Below, piece after piece: positions 8,632 to 17,881 of a stretch of DNA of 64,000 nt. The first letter of the stretch is position 1, and each line of letters begins with the position of its first letter. The position numbers and the translations under genes are program-made. Source of the DNA: Brucella haematophila (GTDB lineage Bacteria; Pseudomonadota; Alphaproteobacteria; Rhizobiales; Rhizobiaceae); NCBI RefSeq assembly GCF_005938105.1, contig NZ_VCPE01000009.1:1-64000 (forward strand), in the 5' to 3' direction. The notes below the pieces were generated by a model that was not told where the DNA came from, made no database searches, and worked only from the letters and a program-made list of their open reading frames with translations.

Positions 8632-9084
8632 ATGTCTTTGGAACTATCGGATGTCATTCATACACGGGCAGATGCTTTTGAAGCATTGCGGTTGATCGCG
8701 GCCCGGCACGGGAGGCCCCTTCTTCTCGACCCGGTTGAAGGAACGACGGATCGCAAGCGGGAGGAGTACAGTGTGCAATTGTGCGAGACGCTGATCGACC
8801 TTCTGGTGGCGTCGTTCGGTGTGGATGGCAAGGAGTTGCGTGCGCCAACGCGCTGCCGGCGCAATGTGGCACGTATCCGGCAGATCGGAATGTATGTGGC
8901 GCATACATCGTTTGGTCTGGCGATGCGGGAGGTGGCGCTGGGTTTCGCGCGGGATCGCACGACGGTCATGCATGCCTGCCATCTCGTGGAGGATATGCGT
9001 GACGATGTCGATTTTGACGCCATCGTGACTGCCTTTGAACGCATTGTGAATTCGGCTTTTTCAACCTGGAGGATGGCGGCATGA
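8632..9084 (+). CDS. DnaA domain-IV-like DNA-binding protein
   Basis: The 150-residue protein matches the C-terminal DNA-binding domain of DnaA (Bac_DnaA_C fold) at about residues 80-130. It contains the pattern RQIGMYVAHTSFGL and the helix-turn-helix segment GFARDRTTVMHACH that in DnaA recognises the DnaA box. No AAA+ ATPase domain is present, so it cannot be the replication initiator. GAGGGAAG precedes the ATG at 8632. Its stop overlaps the next start (ATGA), so it is translationally coupled to the DUF6456 gene. Pairs of this kind recur in Rhizobiales. It is probably a transcriptional or replication-linked regulator. Confidence 0.8.
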   Translation: MSLELSDVIHTRADAFEALRLIAARHGRPLLLDPVEGTTDRKREEYSVQLCETLIDLLVASFGVDGKELRAPTRCRRNVARIRQIGMYVAHTSFGLAMREVALGFARDRTTVMHACHLVEDMRDDVDFDAIVTAFERIVNSAFSTWRMAA

Positions 9085-9875
9085 CCACACAGTTTTCGGC
9101 CTCGGAAATGAGAGTGCTGCGCTTCCTGAAGACAGGGGCCTGCGAGATGCAAGACTCGGTTCGTGACACGCATATGCTGCTCGTTGGCGAGCAGGGGTCG
9201 ATTGCTGTCGCGCGGAGCGAAATAACAGCCATGTGCGGCAAGGGACTGTTGCAGATTGACGGTCAGAAGCTGGCACTTTCCGGCAAGGGGCGCGGGAGCG
9301 CGAAATCCATCAGAAAGGCGTCGCACGAACCGGCGCGTATTACCGCTTCCGTCGAAATGGCTCCCGGCGAGACGGTTGAGGTCAATCTGGCGGAATCGCC
9401 GCTGGCTATGCTCTATCGGCGCAAGGGCGCGGATGGGAACGCTTTCATTTCGGAGGATGAGTTTCATGCCGGGGAACGCTTGCGGGCTGATTTTACACGG
9501 GGTTCGCTGATGCCGTCGATCACATCGCGCTGGGATATCGGCGTTGGTGGCGGTGGACGCGGCGGGGCAGGCGGCATGGCGGAATTGACCGATATTGCGC
9601 TTGCCAGCCGGATGCGGGTTGAGCGGGCGCTGGAAGCAGTCGGGCCGGAATTGAACGGTGTGCTGGTTGATGTCTGCTGTTTCCTGAAAGGGCTGGAGCG
9701 CGTGGAGCGCGAGCGGCAATGGCCGGTGCGCTCTGGCAAGGTCGTGCTGAAGACGGCCCTTGCCATGCTGCACCGGCATTATAATCCGCCGCGCGAAAGC
9801 GACCGCCGCCGGGGCGTGGTGCTGCATTGGGGGGTGGATGGTTACCGCCCGGCAGCGCGGCCTCAAATGCGCTGA
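9081..9875 (+). CDS. DUF6456 domain protein
   Basis: The protein has 264 residues. Its N-terminal 90 residues look like a winged-helix or MarR-like module. The C-terminal 150 residues contain the DUF6456 core, recognisable by the pattern SPLAMLYRRK...ISEDEFHAGERLRADF. A flexible Gly-rich loop at about 153-166 interrupts the core. The start overlaps the stop of the DnaA-domain gene, which suggests the two products act together, probably on DNA. The function of DUF6456 is unknown to me. Confidence 0.75.
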   Translation: MTTQFSASEMRVLRFLKTGACEMQDSVRDTHMLLVGEQGSIAVARSEITAMCGKGLLQIDGQKLALSGKGRGSAKSIRKASHEPARITASVEMAPGETVEVNLAESPLAMLYRRKGADGNAFISEDEFHAGERLRADFTRGSLMPSITSRWDIGVGGGGRGGAGGMAELTDIALASRMRVERALEAVGPELNGVLVDVCCFLKGLERVERERQWPVRSGKVVLKTALAMLHRHYNPPRESDRRRGVVLHWGVDGYRPAARPQMR

Positions 9876-9892
9876 GGCCGCACGCGGATCGA

Positions 9893-11056
9893 TCAAACCG
9901 CCTTGCCTTTCTTTGCGAGGGAACCTGCGATAATCAGCTTCTGAATATCGCTGGTTCCCTCGTAAATGCGGCAGATGCGGGCATCGCGATAGATGCGTTC
10001 GACGGCGAAATCCTTGAGATAACCATAGCCGCCATGAACCTGAATCGCTTCCGAGGCGACTTTTTCGGCAATCTCGGAGGCGAAGAGTTTCGCCATTGCG
10101 GCTTCTGTCTTGCAAGGCTGGCCTGCATCGCGCAGCCGGGCGACATAGTGCAGATAGTTGCGCGCTACCTCAATCTGTGTCTGCATTTCCGCCAGCCGGA
10201 AGCCAACGGCCTGATGCTCGATGATGGGTTTGCCGAAAGTCTGCCGCTCCAGCGCATAGGCATGAGCGTGGTCGAAGGCCGCCTGCGCCAGCCCAAGCGA
10301 TTGTGCCGCAATGCCAAGGCGACCGAGTTCCAGCGTGCTCATCGCCAGAGCATAGCCGCCGCCGACTTCGCCCAGCACATGATCATCGGCGACAAACACA
10401 TCGTCGAGCTGCACCTGGCAGGTTTCCGACGCGGCGAGGCCGAGCTTGTCTTCGATGCGCACGCAGACATAGCCCGGTGCTGTCGGGGAGACCAGAAATG
10501 CGGTGATGCGGCGGCGGGGATCGTCGCTCTCGGTTGCCGCAAAAATAATGGCGATATCGGCAGATTTGCCATTCGACATGAACTGTTTTGCGCCGGTGAG
10601 ACGAAAGCCACCATCGACCCTGACAGCCTTGGTGCGGATCGCAAAGGCATTGGATCCGGCTTCCGGCTCGGTCAGGCCGAAAGCACCGTTAAACCGGCCT
10701 TCCGCCAGCGGACGAAGATAAAGTTCCTTCTGCCGGTCGCTCCCATGCACGCGCAAGGGTGTCGAAATGAGACCGTTGTGCAGCGCCATCATCGCGCCGA
10801 TACTGCCATCAGCGGCGGCGACTTCTTCCAGCGCCAGCACATAGCTCAGATGGTCGGTTGCAACGCCGCCCCATTCCTCGGCAACAAGCATGCCGAGAAA
10901 GCCCAACGCCCCCAGTTCCTGCATCTCGGTGCGCGGGAAATAGTGGTGCTCACGGTCGCGCATGGCTGCGGTCGGGGCCAGTTTTTCACGGGCGTAGCTG
11001 CGCGCACTGTCGCGGATCATCCGTTGTTCGTCGGTCAGCAGGCAATCATGCGTCAT
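9893..11056 (-). CDS. Acyl-CoA dehydrogenase
   Basis: This 387-residue flavoenzyme is of typical length for the family and would oxidise an acyl-CoA to the enoyl-CoA, passing electrons to ETF. It shows the FAD-binding motif FGLTEPEAGSNA, the MSNGKSADI segment, and the C-terminal IQVHGGYGYL and RIYEGTSDIQ motifs with the likely catalytic base Glu366. It overlaps the CoA-transferase gene by 11 nt and is its downstream operon partner, so the pair probably activates and then oxidises one organic acid. A good ribosome binding site (AAGGAA) precedes the ATG. Confidence 0.92.
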   Translation of the reverse strand: MTHDCLLTDEQRMIRDSARSYAREKLAPTAAMRDREHHYFPRTEMQELGALGFLGMLVAEEWGGVATDHLSYVLALEEVAAADGSIGAMMALHNGLISTPLRVHGSDRQKELYLRPLAEGRFNGAFGLTEPEAGSNAFAIRTKAVRVDGGFRLTGAKQFMSNGKSADIAIIFAATESDDPRRRITAFLVSPTAPGYVCVRIEDKLGLAASETCQVQLDDVFVADDHVLGEVGGGYALAMSTLELGRLGIAAQSLGLAQAAFDHAHAYALERQTFGKPIIEHQAVGFRLAEMQTQIEVARNYLHYVARLRDAGQPCKTEAAMAKLFASEIAEKVASEAIQVHGGYGYLKDFAVERIYRDARICRIYEGTSDIQKLIIAGSLAKKGKAV

Positions 11057-12293
11057 GGTTGGTTTCCTTCAAAAGCGGCTGCGGTTGCAGTGTCAGGCCG
11101 TGCAACACGCCGTCGCGCACAAGGCTTTCGATATCCGCGGCAGAGAGTTCCAGTTTTTCATGCAATATTTCAGCAGCATGCGCTCCCAGCGCGGGCGGCG
11201 GTGTCGGGGCGGGGCAATCCATGCCGGAGAACTTGGCCGGCTGGCGCAGAACGCGAACCGGGCCGTTCGGAGAGGTGACTTCCGGCAACAGCCCACGTGC
11301 ACGCACCTGTTCGCTGCCGGTCGCATCGGAAACGGAAAGCACCGGCGAGCATGGCACGTCATGAGCCTGCAAGGCGTCGATCACCTGTTCGACATGCAGG
11401 GCCGTGCTCCACGTCTCGATGATGGTCTTCAGTTCGGCGTGGTTGTCGTTGCGCGCGGTCGCCGTGGAAAAACGGTCGTCGGTCGCAAGCAGCGGTTGGC
11501 CGAGAGCCTCCGCCAGACCGGCAAACTGTTTCGCACTCAAAACGGCAATCGTCAGATATCCGTCCGCTGCCGCAAAGACGCCGAAAGGCGCGCTCAGCGG
11601 ATGGCGGTTTCCTACCCGCTTCGGCGACTTACTGCCATAAAGCTGCTGGGTCAGTGCCGCAGGCAGAAGATTGAACAGGCAATCATACATGGCCACATCG
11701 ACAAACTGGCCCTTGCCGGTGCGTTCGCGGGCAAGAAGTGCGGCCAGCGCCGACCAGGACGCAAAAAGCCCGGCTGTCAGGTCAGCAACGGATTCGCCGG
11801 TCATCATCGGCGGTCCATCCGGTTCACCGGAAATATCCATGAAACCGGTCACAGCCTGCACGACGAGATCATATGCAGGCAGATTGCCCATCGGGCTTTG
11901 CTGGCCGAAGCCGGAAATCGCGACATGGATCAGTCGCGGATTGTCTTTGGCAAGCTCGGCATACCCGAGCCCCAGCCGGTCCATCACGCCGGGGCGGAAA
12001 TTTTCCACGATGATATCGGCATTCCTTGCCAGCTCGCGAACGATGTGCCGCCCGCGTTCCTTGCGCAGATCAATGGAGATGCTTTTCTTGTTGCGGTTCA
12101 TCAGCAGGAACAGCCCGCCGCCATCGGCTGTGCCGGGCGTGATATGGCGATAGTCGTCGCCTTCCGGGCTTTCGATCTTGATGACTTCCGCACCAAGGTC
12201 GCCAAGCAAGGCAGTGCAGAACGGCCCGGCCAGAACGCGCGTGAAGTCCAGAACGCGAATTCCGTCGAGGCACGGAGCCCTTTCGTTGAACAT
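11046..12293 (-). CDS. Class III (CaiB/BaiF) CoA-transferase
   Basis: The protein of 415 residues belongs to the formyl-CoA transferase/CaiB/BaiF family, which moves CoA between carboxylic acids via an aspartyl-CoA mixed anhydride. The likely catalytic Asp171 lies in the TGESVADLTAG segment. The N-terminal Rossmann part contains RVLDFTRVLAGPF and GAEVIKIESP. GGGGA lies 8 nt before the start. It leads an operon with an acyl-CoA dehydrogenase and is divergent from a LysR gene, which likely controls it. Succinyl-CoA:glutarate-type or branched-chain substrates are possible, but not decidable from sequence. Confidence 0.9.
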   Translation of the reverse strand: MFNERAPCLDGIRVLDFTRVLAGPFCTALLGDLGAEVIKIESPEGDDYRHITPGTADGGGLFLLMNRNKKSISIDLRKERGRHIVRELARNADIIVENFRPGVMDRLGLGYAELAKDNPRLIHVAISGFGQQSPMGNLPAYDLVVQAVTGFMDISGEPDGPPMMTGESVADLTAGLFASWSALAALLARERTGKGQFVDVAMYDCLFNLLPAALTQQLYGSKSPKRVGNRHPLSAPFGVFAAADGYLTIAVLSAKQFAGLAEALGQPLLATDDRFSTATARNDNHAELKTIIETWSTALHVEQVIDALQAHDVPCSPVLSVSDATGSEQVRARGLLPEVTSPNGPVRVLRQPAKFSGMDCPAPTPPPALGAHAAEILHEKLELSAADIESLVRDGVLHGLTLQPQPLLKETNHDA

Positions 12294-12392
12294 GTTCTTA
12301 TCCCCTTATTGTTTAATTTGAGGGGAGGCTAAACGCAGTTCAGTATCGGAAAAAGAATTGAAATCGAGCAGTCATTATAGGAAAATCCTTTA
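12294..12392. promoter_or_regulatory. Divergent LysR/CoA-transferase promoter region
   Basis: The 99 bp between the divergent starts must hold both promoters and probably the LysR operator. It is AT-richer than the flanking genes. A short inverted repeat, AGGA-AAA-TCCT, lies about 10 nt before the LysR start. I do not see a convincing T-N11-A palindrome. Confidence 0.45.
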
Positions 12393-13310
12393 ATGATATC
12401 GTTTCGCCAACTCCACTATTTCGTCACTTCCGCCGAGGCTGGCAGCGCGACGGGTGCTGCCGAAAAGCTCAATGTTTCTCAGCCCTCCATATCGGCGGCA
12501 ATCCGCGATCTGGAACACGATCTGGGACAACCGCTTTTCGAGCGGCGGCAGGCCAAGGGACTGGAACTGACGCCTTTCGGCAGCCGCAAGCTGCAAGAGG
12601 CGCGGCTCCTTCTGGCTGGCGCTGAAGACTTCGCCGTATCGGGTAAGGGCGAGGGCGCGGCGCGGCTGACGCTTGGCTATTTCAGCACGCTGGGGCCGGT
12701 TTGTATTCCGGGGATATTGGGCCATTTGAAACAGGTGTTTCCCGATATGCGCGTAAAGCTGCGCGAGTTCGATCTTGAGGGCATGGCGCGGGCGCTGGAT
12801 AAAGGCATCGTCGATCTCGGCATCACCTATGATGTGGGTCTGACGGAGACGGTCGCATGGGAAACCATGCTGTCTTATGCGCCGCATGCGGTGGTGCCGC
12901 CGGACAGTCCGCTGGCTGCAAAGAAGAGCGTGACCCTGGCCGAACTTGCGCGCTATCCGTTCATCCTTGTCGATCTGCCGCTCAGCCGCGAATTTCTGCT
13001 GGTGCCGTTCTGGCAGCAGGGTCTGTCGCCAAATATCGCGCTGCGAACCACATCCGTGGAGATGGTGCGCGGTATGGTGGCGAATGGCCTCGGCGTGTCG
13101 CTGCTTTTCACGCGGCCCGGCCATGATTTCAGCCATGACGGGCGAAAAGTCGTGTGCCTGCCCATCGAAGATGAAACGCTGCGCCAGCGTCTGGTGCTGG
13201 CCTATCCGTCCGGTGGGCCAGCCACGCTAACGGCGCAAGAGGCCATGCCCGTAATCCGCGACTGTTTTGCCGCACGATCATTTCAGGCGGGGCCGGATAG
13301 CTCCGATTGA
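12393..13310 (+). CDS. LysR-family transcriptional regulator
   Basis: This 305-residue protein has the LysR N-terminal winged helix-turn-helix (about 1-60, with FVTSAEAGSATGAAEKLNVSQPSISAAIRDLE) and a C-terminal substrate-binding-like effector domain (about 90-295). It is divergent from the CoA-transferase/acyl-CoA dehydrogenase operon and is followed after 72 nt by an amidase on its own strand. By the usual LysR arrangement it likely regulates the divergent operon, and perhaps itself. No strong ribosome binding site is visible at the ATG. Confidence 0.9.
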   Translation: MISFRQLHYFVTSAEAGSATGAAEKLNVSQPSISAAIRDLEHDLGQPLFERRQAKGLELTPFGSRKLQEARLLLAGAEDFAVSGKGEGAARLTLGYFSTLGPVCIPGILGHLKQVFPDMRVKLREFDLEGMARALDKGIVDLGITYDVGLTETVAWETMLSYAPHAVVPPDSPLAAKKSVTLAELARYPFILVDLPLSREFLLVPFWQQGLSPNIALRTTSVEMVRGMVANGLGVSLLFTRPGHDFSHDGRKVVCLPIEDETLRQRLVLAYPSGGPATLTAQEAMPVIRDCFAARSFQAGPDSSD

Positions 13311-13382
13311 CAGTGACTGGATGCCACCTTATCGCAAGGGCAAAGCCGGTGCGATCTGGTGGAAAAATTGGGGAGAATTTGC

Positions 13383-14678
13383 ATGTCGTCGAATGTCCGG
13401 GATCGGCTGGAAACTGTGCTGGCGCGGCTTGAAGCCCGCAGCGATCGTGAGCATGTTTTCAGCAAGATTTATGCGGAGCGGGCGCGGGCGGAAGCAGATG
13501 CTGCCGATGCGCGCCTTCGGACGGGGCAGGCCCTTGGTCCGCTGGATGGCCGCATTGTTTCCATCAAGGATCTCTTCGACGTTGCAGGCGAGCCGACGCT
13601 GTCCGGGTCGGTGGTTCGGCGCACCGCCGCGCCTGCGGTCAGGGATGCGACGATCGTGCAACGCCTGCGCGATGCGGGCGCGGTGATCGACGGCAAAACG
13701 CATATGACCGAATTTGCGTTCACGCCGGTTGGTCTCAATCCGCATTATGGCGAGCCGGGCAATGCCGTCGATCCGACGCGCATTCCGGGCGGTTCGTCGT
13801 CCGGCGCGGCGGTTTCGGCGGCTGAAGGCACCAGCGAAATCGCCATCGGGTCGGATACGGGCGGTTCGGTGCGCATTCCAGCCGCATTGAACGGCATTGT
13901 CGGTTTCAAGCCGACGGCGCGGCGCATTCCGCTGGATGGTGCATTTCCACTGGCGCCGTCGCTCGATTCCATTGGGCCGCTCACCAGGACGGTTGCAGAT
14001 GCCATTTTGACCGATGCCGTAATGGCGGGCGAAGCACCGGTCCTGCCGGATGCGGTGCCGCTGTCCAATCTGCGGATCGCCGTGCCGAGGGGCTATCTTC
14101 TGGACGCGATGGAACCGGATGTGGCTGCGCATTTTCAAGCGTCGCTGGCAACGCTTGAAAAGGCAGGCGTGACGCTTGTCGATATCATGCTGGATGATCT
14201 GATCCAGCGCTGGCGTGAGGCAAGCACGTCCGGATCGATTGTCGGCATTGAGGCAAGCCGCATCCATGCCGACACATGGCTGCGCGACCCCGACGCCAAT
14301 GTCGATCTGCGCGTGAAGCGTCCGCTATCGGTGCGCCTGCAAGTGCCGGACGAGACCTATCAAGCCATGGTGGCAACCCGAAATCAGCTGATCCGCGAGA
14401 TGGATGAGCGGTTGCGCGGCTTCGATGCATTCGCCACGCCTGCCACGCCGATCGTTGCGCCGACGATTGCTTCGGTCAGCCACGACGAAGATGAATATGA
14501 CCGTGTGGAAGGATTGACGCTGCGCGATACACAGGTCGGCAACCAGTTCGACCTGTGCAGCATCACGCTGCCGATGCCGGGCATGAAGCTGCCAACAGGC
14601 CTGATGCTGACCGCACGCGGCGGCACCGACAAGCATCTGCTCGCACTCGCTCTGTCGGTGGAAGCTTTGTTAAGCTGA
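13383..14678 (+). CDS. Amidase (amidase signature family)
   Basis: The 431-residue hydrolase carries the amidase-signature Ser-cisSer-Lys triad: Lys62 in SIKDLFDVAG, the cis-Ser in GGSSSGAA (138-139) and the nucleophile Ser162 in GSDTGGSVRIP. The ATG at 13383 is chosen because GGGGAG lies 7 nt upstream; a GTG at 13359 would precede that site. Relatives include GatA, indoleacetamide hydrolases and allophanate-type amidases; no GatB/C genes are nearby, so it is not GatA. It may serve the same catabolic pathway as the CoA-transferase operon. Its last 9 nt overlap the convergent sufE gene. Confidence 0.88.
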   Translation: MSSNVRDRLETVLARLEARSDREHVFSKIYAERARAEADAADARLRTGQALGPLDGRIVSIKDLFDVAGEPTLSGSVVRRTAAPAVRDATIVQRLRDAGAVIDGKTHMTEFAFTPVGLNPHYGEPGNAVDPTRIPGGSSSGAAVSAAEGTSEIAIGSDTGGSVRIPAALNGIVGFKPTARRIPLDGAFPLAPSLDSIGPLTRTVADAILTDAVMAGEAPVLPDAVPLSNLRIAVPRGYLLDAMEPDVAAHFQASLATLEKAGVTLVDIMLDDLIQRWREASTSGSIVGIEASRIHADTWLRDPDANVDLRVKRPLSVRLQVPDETYQAMVATRNQLIREMDERLRGFDAFATPATPIVAPTIASVSHDEDEYDRVEGLTLRDTQVGNQFDLCSITLPMPGMKLPTGLMLTARGGTDKHLLALALSVEALLS

Positions 14679-15095
14679 GAGTTTCGCCGCTTCCGCTTCG
14701 CGGCGGATGCGGGCGACCATGGCACGCAGGCCGTTTGAACGCTGCGGCGTGAGATGTTCGTCGAGGCCGAGCGTCTTCAACACACTTTCCGGTTCAATGG
14801 CGAGGATTTCCGAAGCGCGTTTGCCGGAATAGAGCGCGAGGACGATTGCAACGAGACCGCGCACGATATGGGCATCGGAATCACCCAGAAATTCGATCAC
14901 CGGGTCCGTGCCGGTCTGCGGCATCGTCTTGAGCCACACCTGACTGACGCAGCCCTGAACCTTATGTTCCGCATCGCGGGCATCGTCGGGATAGGGTGAC
15001 AATTCCTTGCCGAGATCGATGACATAGCGATAGCGATCTTCCCAGTCGTCGAGAAATTCGAAGTCGGACATGATGCTATCGATTGTGGTCGTCAT
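14670..15095 (-). CDS. sufE: SufE family cysteine desulfuration protein
   Basis: At 141 residues this is a normal-length SufE. SufE accepts persulfide sulfur from the cysteine desulfurase SufS for Fe-S cluster assembly. The sulfur-accepting Cys49 sits in HKVQGCVSQVW, and the sequence keeps the family's DWEDRYRYVIDLG start and the GDSDAHIVRGL segment. The gene is monocistronic here and not beside the other suf genes. Its 3' end overlaps the convergent amidase gene by 9 nt. Confidence 0.92.
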   Translation of the reverse strand: MTTTIDSIMSDFEFLDDWEDRYRYVIDLGKELSPYPDDARDAEHKVQGCVSQVWLKTMPQTGTDPVIEFLGDSDAHIVRGLVAIVLALYSGKRASEILAIEPESVLKTLGLDEHLTPQRSNGLRAMVARIRREAEAAKLSA

Positions 15096-15173
15096 GATAC
15101 TCGCCTGAAATGCCGTCTTTGCGGTGTTGTGCCGCTTATATAGTCATGAATGGCGGCAAGGTCACGGGAAAGA

Positions 15174-15701
15174 TCACTGTTTTGCAGGGATCGCGCCTGT
15201 GGTCCGGCGATCCAGCGCCCGCAAGGCTGCCGCACGCGAGGTCGGGATCGGGATGTTGCTCAAACCGGCGGGTTGAGGGGCGCTCTGCCCGGACAGAATT
15301 TCGGAGACCGTCATTTCGGGCTTTTCAACTTCGGCTTTGGGCTGTGCATCAACAGGCGTTTCCTTTTTGTTGCCGAAACGCTGGCTCAGATAATCGAGCA
15401 TCTGGCCGCTGCCCTTGAGCAAACCGCTGCCAGCACTGGAAATCAGCGATGTGCCATTCTCGCAGAAACTTGGATTGTCCACGCAAAGCTTGCCGATCTC
15501 AATGGCCGTTTTGCCATTGGCCAAAAGCTGATCCACGGTGCTCCGCTCACCATTCGCAGCGCCTTGCGCCTCGCCACGTGTCTGGGACACTGCGGCAGGC
15601 TTGTCGGCGCTGTTATTTTCCTGTTCCGCTGGGAAAAAGCGCGGCATCACAATGAATGCCAGCGATAGCCAGAATACGGATTTGATGAGGAAACGGATCA
15701 T
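15174..15701 (-). CDS. DUF5330 family membrane-anchored protein
   Basis: This 175-residue protein has an N-terminal hydrophobic anchor (about residues 2-20), then a charged, low-complexity periplasmic region and a central block with two cysteines (CVDNPSFCENG). I recognise it as the rhizobial DUF5330 family, of unknown function. It lies between sufE and a divergent histidine kinase gene. An envelope role is plausible only from its topology. Confidence 0.7.
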   Translation of the reverse strand: MIRFLIKSVFWLSLAFIVMPRFFPAEQENNSADKPAAVSQTRGEAQGAANGERSTVDQLLANGKTAIEIGKLCVDNPSFCENGTSLISSAGSGLLKGSGQMLDYLSQRFGNKKETPVDAQPKAEVEKPEMTVSEILSGQSAPQPAGLSNIPIPTSRAAALRALDRRTTGAIPAKQ

Positions 15702-16036
15702 GGCCTTGTTGCTGTGGCGCGCCTTTAATTAATCGAACAATGTCGCCAATGTCCGATGAAATCGAAAAGATTCCGTAACCGCGCGATTCGCAATTCTGTG
15801 ATCTGCGGGACGAGAGGCGGAAGATTGTGCCATCTTCGCGCTTTCGTACAAGCAATCGCTACCCTCTGTTTACCATAGGTCGAAAAGCACGGCCCTGATG
15901 ATGCTTATCTGCATTCAAGGGCATCGTTTTATCGTTTCCTTAAAGCCTCACCTGCAATCTGAACATCGTCGGGAATGTTCCTCTCGGATGTTCCGGGCCG
16001 ATGAGTATGTGTATGAGTTTGAGTGAGTAGGGCACG
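15702..16036. promoter_or_regulatory. Divergent promoter region upstream of the histidine kinase
   Basis: No gene is supported in these 335 bp. Two GATTC (GANTC) sites, the recognition sequence of the CcrM cell-cycle methylase, lie 16 bp apart at 15769-15773 and 15785-15789. The region must hold the promoters of the DUF5330 gene and the kinase. Confidence 0.4.
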
Positions 16037-17881
16037 TTGAACGCCATTCTTTTGAAAGCAGCTAAGACCGTTCGCACTGGCGTGCAGACGCTCGGCCGTT
16101 TTTACGAACGTTTCTGCCGCCGCTGGGTGATCAAGCCCGATGCGACGGCCATGCGCGTTGTCGGCTCGGTCATTGCCGTGCCGGTGCTGCTTATCGCTGC
16201 CGTGCTGGCTTCCGGCCTTGCGTCTGGCCCGACCGAATTTGCCATTCTCGCTGCCAGCTTTGCCGGTGTGGCGATGATTTTCTGCGCTCTCTCACTGATG
16301 GGATTGAGCGCTGCCATCCTCGGAACATTGAATTTCGCCGCCTATGGCGCTGGACTTGCCACGATTGGCATGGTCTCCAGCAGCGATGCCGCCTTGTGGC
16401 TGATGGCGGCTGCCTTGCCGCTGGAAATCTGGCTTGTCAGCCGCAAGCCAGCCGCCGCAATCGCTGGTGCCGCTGCGGCCCTTGCCATTGTCAGCGCTTT
16501 TGCGATGACGAGCGGCGGTGTGATTGCCGGTGGTTCGCTGGCATCCGTCACAGTGCTGGTTCTTTATGCCGCAAGCCTTGTTGCACGCAGCGTCGGTCTG
16601 GCCGTGAAGCCGCAGCATAGCGAAGCGGTAGTACGCCAAGTCGCTGTTGCCGAAGGCGACGTGCAGTTCGTGCTCGATGCAGAAGGCGTCATCGCATCTG
16701 TGGGCAACAAGACTGCAAAGCTTCTTGGCATGCAGCCAAAAATGCTGGAGGCGACCGCGCTGGTCGATCGCGTCCATGTGGCCGACCGCGTGCACTATCT
16801 TTCGCTTCTGGCTGATCTGCGTTCGGGCATTGCGTCTCGTTGTGTCGATATCCGTTTGCGCTCCATCGAAGCTGGCAACCCGGTTTTCCGCGCCTATCGT
16901 CTGGAAGGCCTGACTGCCGCTGGCGTAATCACGCTGGTGGGTCGGTCACTGGAAGGCGAACAGAAGCTTCTGGATGAAATCGCAACCTTGAAGGCCGAAC
17001 TGGAATCGGAGCGCGTGGGCAAGGGCCGTCTGCTTGCTTCGGTCAGCCATGAACTGCGCACACCGCTCAATTCCATTATCGGTTTCTCCGACATGCTTTC
17101 GCATGGGGTGGGTGGTCAGCTCGCCAATGAAAAGCATCGTGAATATGCCGGTCTGATCCATCAGTCGGGGCATTATCTGCTGGAACTGGTAAATGCGGTT
17201 CTCGACAGTTCGCGTCTGGAGACCGGCACTTACGGTATTGCGCCGCAGAGCTTTGTCTTCCGCGACGCGGTAGAAATGTGCACCTCCGTGCTGCTGCCGC
17301 AGGCGGAAAAGAAGGGCGTTGCCTTCTGCCACCGCGTTGGCGCTGGCGTTGGCGAACTGACGGCTGACCGCCGCGCAGTGCAGCAGATTCTTCTCAATCT
17401 GGCAGCCAATGCCGTGAAGTTCACCGAGACCGGCGGTTGCGTCACCATCGACGCAGCGCGGGTGGTGGCTGACGGTCGCGCCATGCTGGAAATTAGCGTT
17501 TCGGACACCGGCATCGGCATCGAGCCGGAAGACTTGCAGCGCATCGGCATGCCTTTTGTGCGCGCCGACAACAGTTATACGCGCGCGCAGGAAGGAAGCG
17601 GCCTTGGACTATCCGTGGTCAAGGGCCTTGTGGAATTGCATCAGGGATCGATGAACCTCAAGAGCTGTCCCGGCGAAGGCACGGTCGTCACGATCCGCCT
17701 TCCGGTGGCAGGGCCGCAATATCTCGCGGGAGATGACGAACAACAGGAACTTGGCACGGTGATCGATATGCACCGTCACCAGGGAGAAAGGCGCAATGAC
17801 TGGCAGAACGACGAAGACCGGGAGCAGAACCCAGAGCGGGTCGCAGAGCAGATCCACACGCAGACCCGCAAAACAGCGTAG
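16037..17881 (+). CDS. Multi-TM PAS sensor histidine kinase (DivJ/PleC type)
   Basis: The 614-residue kinase has about five or more N-terminal membrane segments (residues 38-190), a degenerate PAS domain (about 205-310), a short coiled coil, a HisKA domain with His338 in [18 protein letters not shown] and a HATPase domain (about 435-575). The HisKA pattern resembles the PleC/DivJ/PdhS group that acts on DivK, and the membrane layout fits DivJ better than PleC. That is inference. The start is TTG at 16037 with a weak purine-rich site. The last 86 nt overlap the next gene in another frame, and the C-terminal tail there is unusually rich in Gln, Asn, Arg and Glu. Confidence 0.8.
   Translation: MNAILLKAAKTVRTGVQTLGRFYERFCRRWVIKPDATAMRVVGSVIAVPVLLIAAVLASGLASGPTEFAILAASFAGVAMIFCALSLMGLSAAILGTLNFAAYGAGLATIGMVSSSDAALWLMAAALPLEIWLVSRKPAAAIAGAAAALAIVSAFAMTSGGVIAGGSLASVTVLVLYAASLVARSVGLAVKPQHSEAVVRQVAVAEGDVQFVLDAEGVIASVGNKTAKLLGMQPKMLEATALVDRVHVADRVHYLSLLADLRSGIASRCVDIRLRSIEAGNPVFRAYRLEGLTAAGVITLVGRSLEGEQKLLDEIATLKAELESERVGKGRLLASVSHELRTPLNSIIGFSDMLSHGVGGQLANEKHREYAGLIHQSGHYLLELVNAVLDSSRLETGTYGIAPQSFVFRDAVEMCTSVLLPQAEKKGVAFCHRVGAGVGELTADRRAVQQILLNLAANAVKFTETGGCVTIDAARVVADGRAMLEISVSDTGIGIEPEDLQRIGMPFVRADNSYTRAQEGSGLGLSVVKGLVELHQGSMNLKSCPGEGTVVTIRLPVAGPQYLAGDDEQQELGTVIDMHRHQGERRNDWQNDEDREQNPERVAEQIHTQTRKTA

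Noticed and set aside
8658-10115. 485-codon minus-strand frame spanning three other genes
   Set aside because: It runs across the DnaA-like and DUF6456 genes and into the acyl-CoA dehydrogenase, with odd composition and no recognisable fold.
16037-17881. Firm naming of this kinase as DivJ
   Set aside because: HisKA type and membrane layout fit, but I cannot tell DivJ from other PleC/DivJ/PdhS paralogues without alignment, so no symbol is given.
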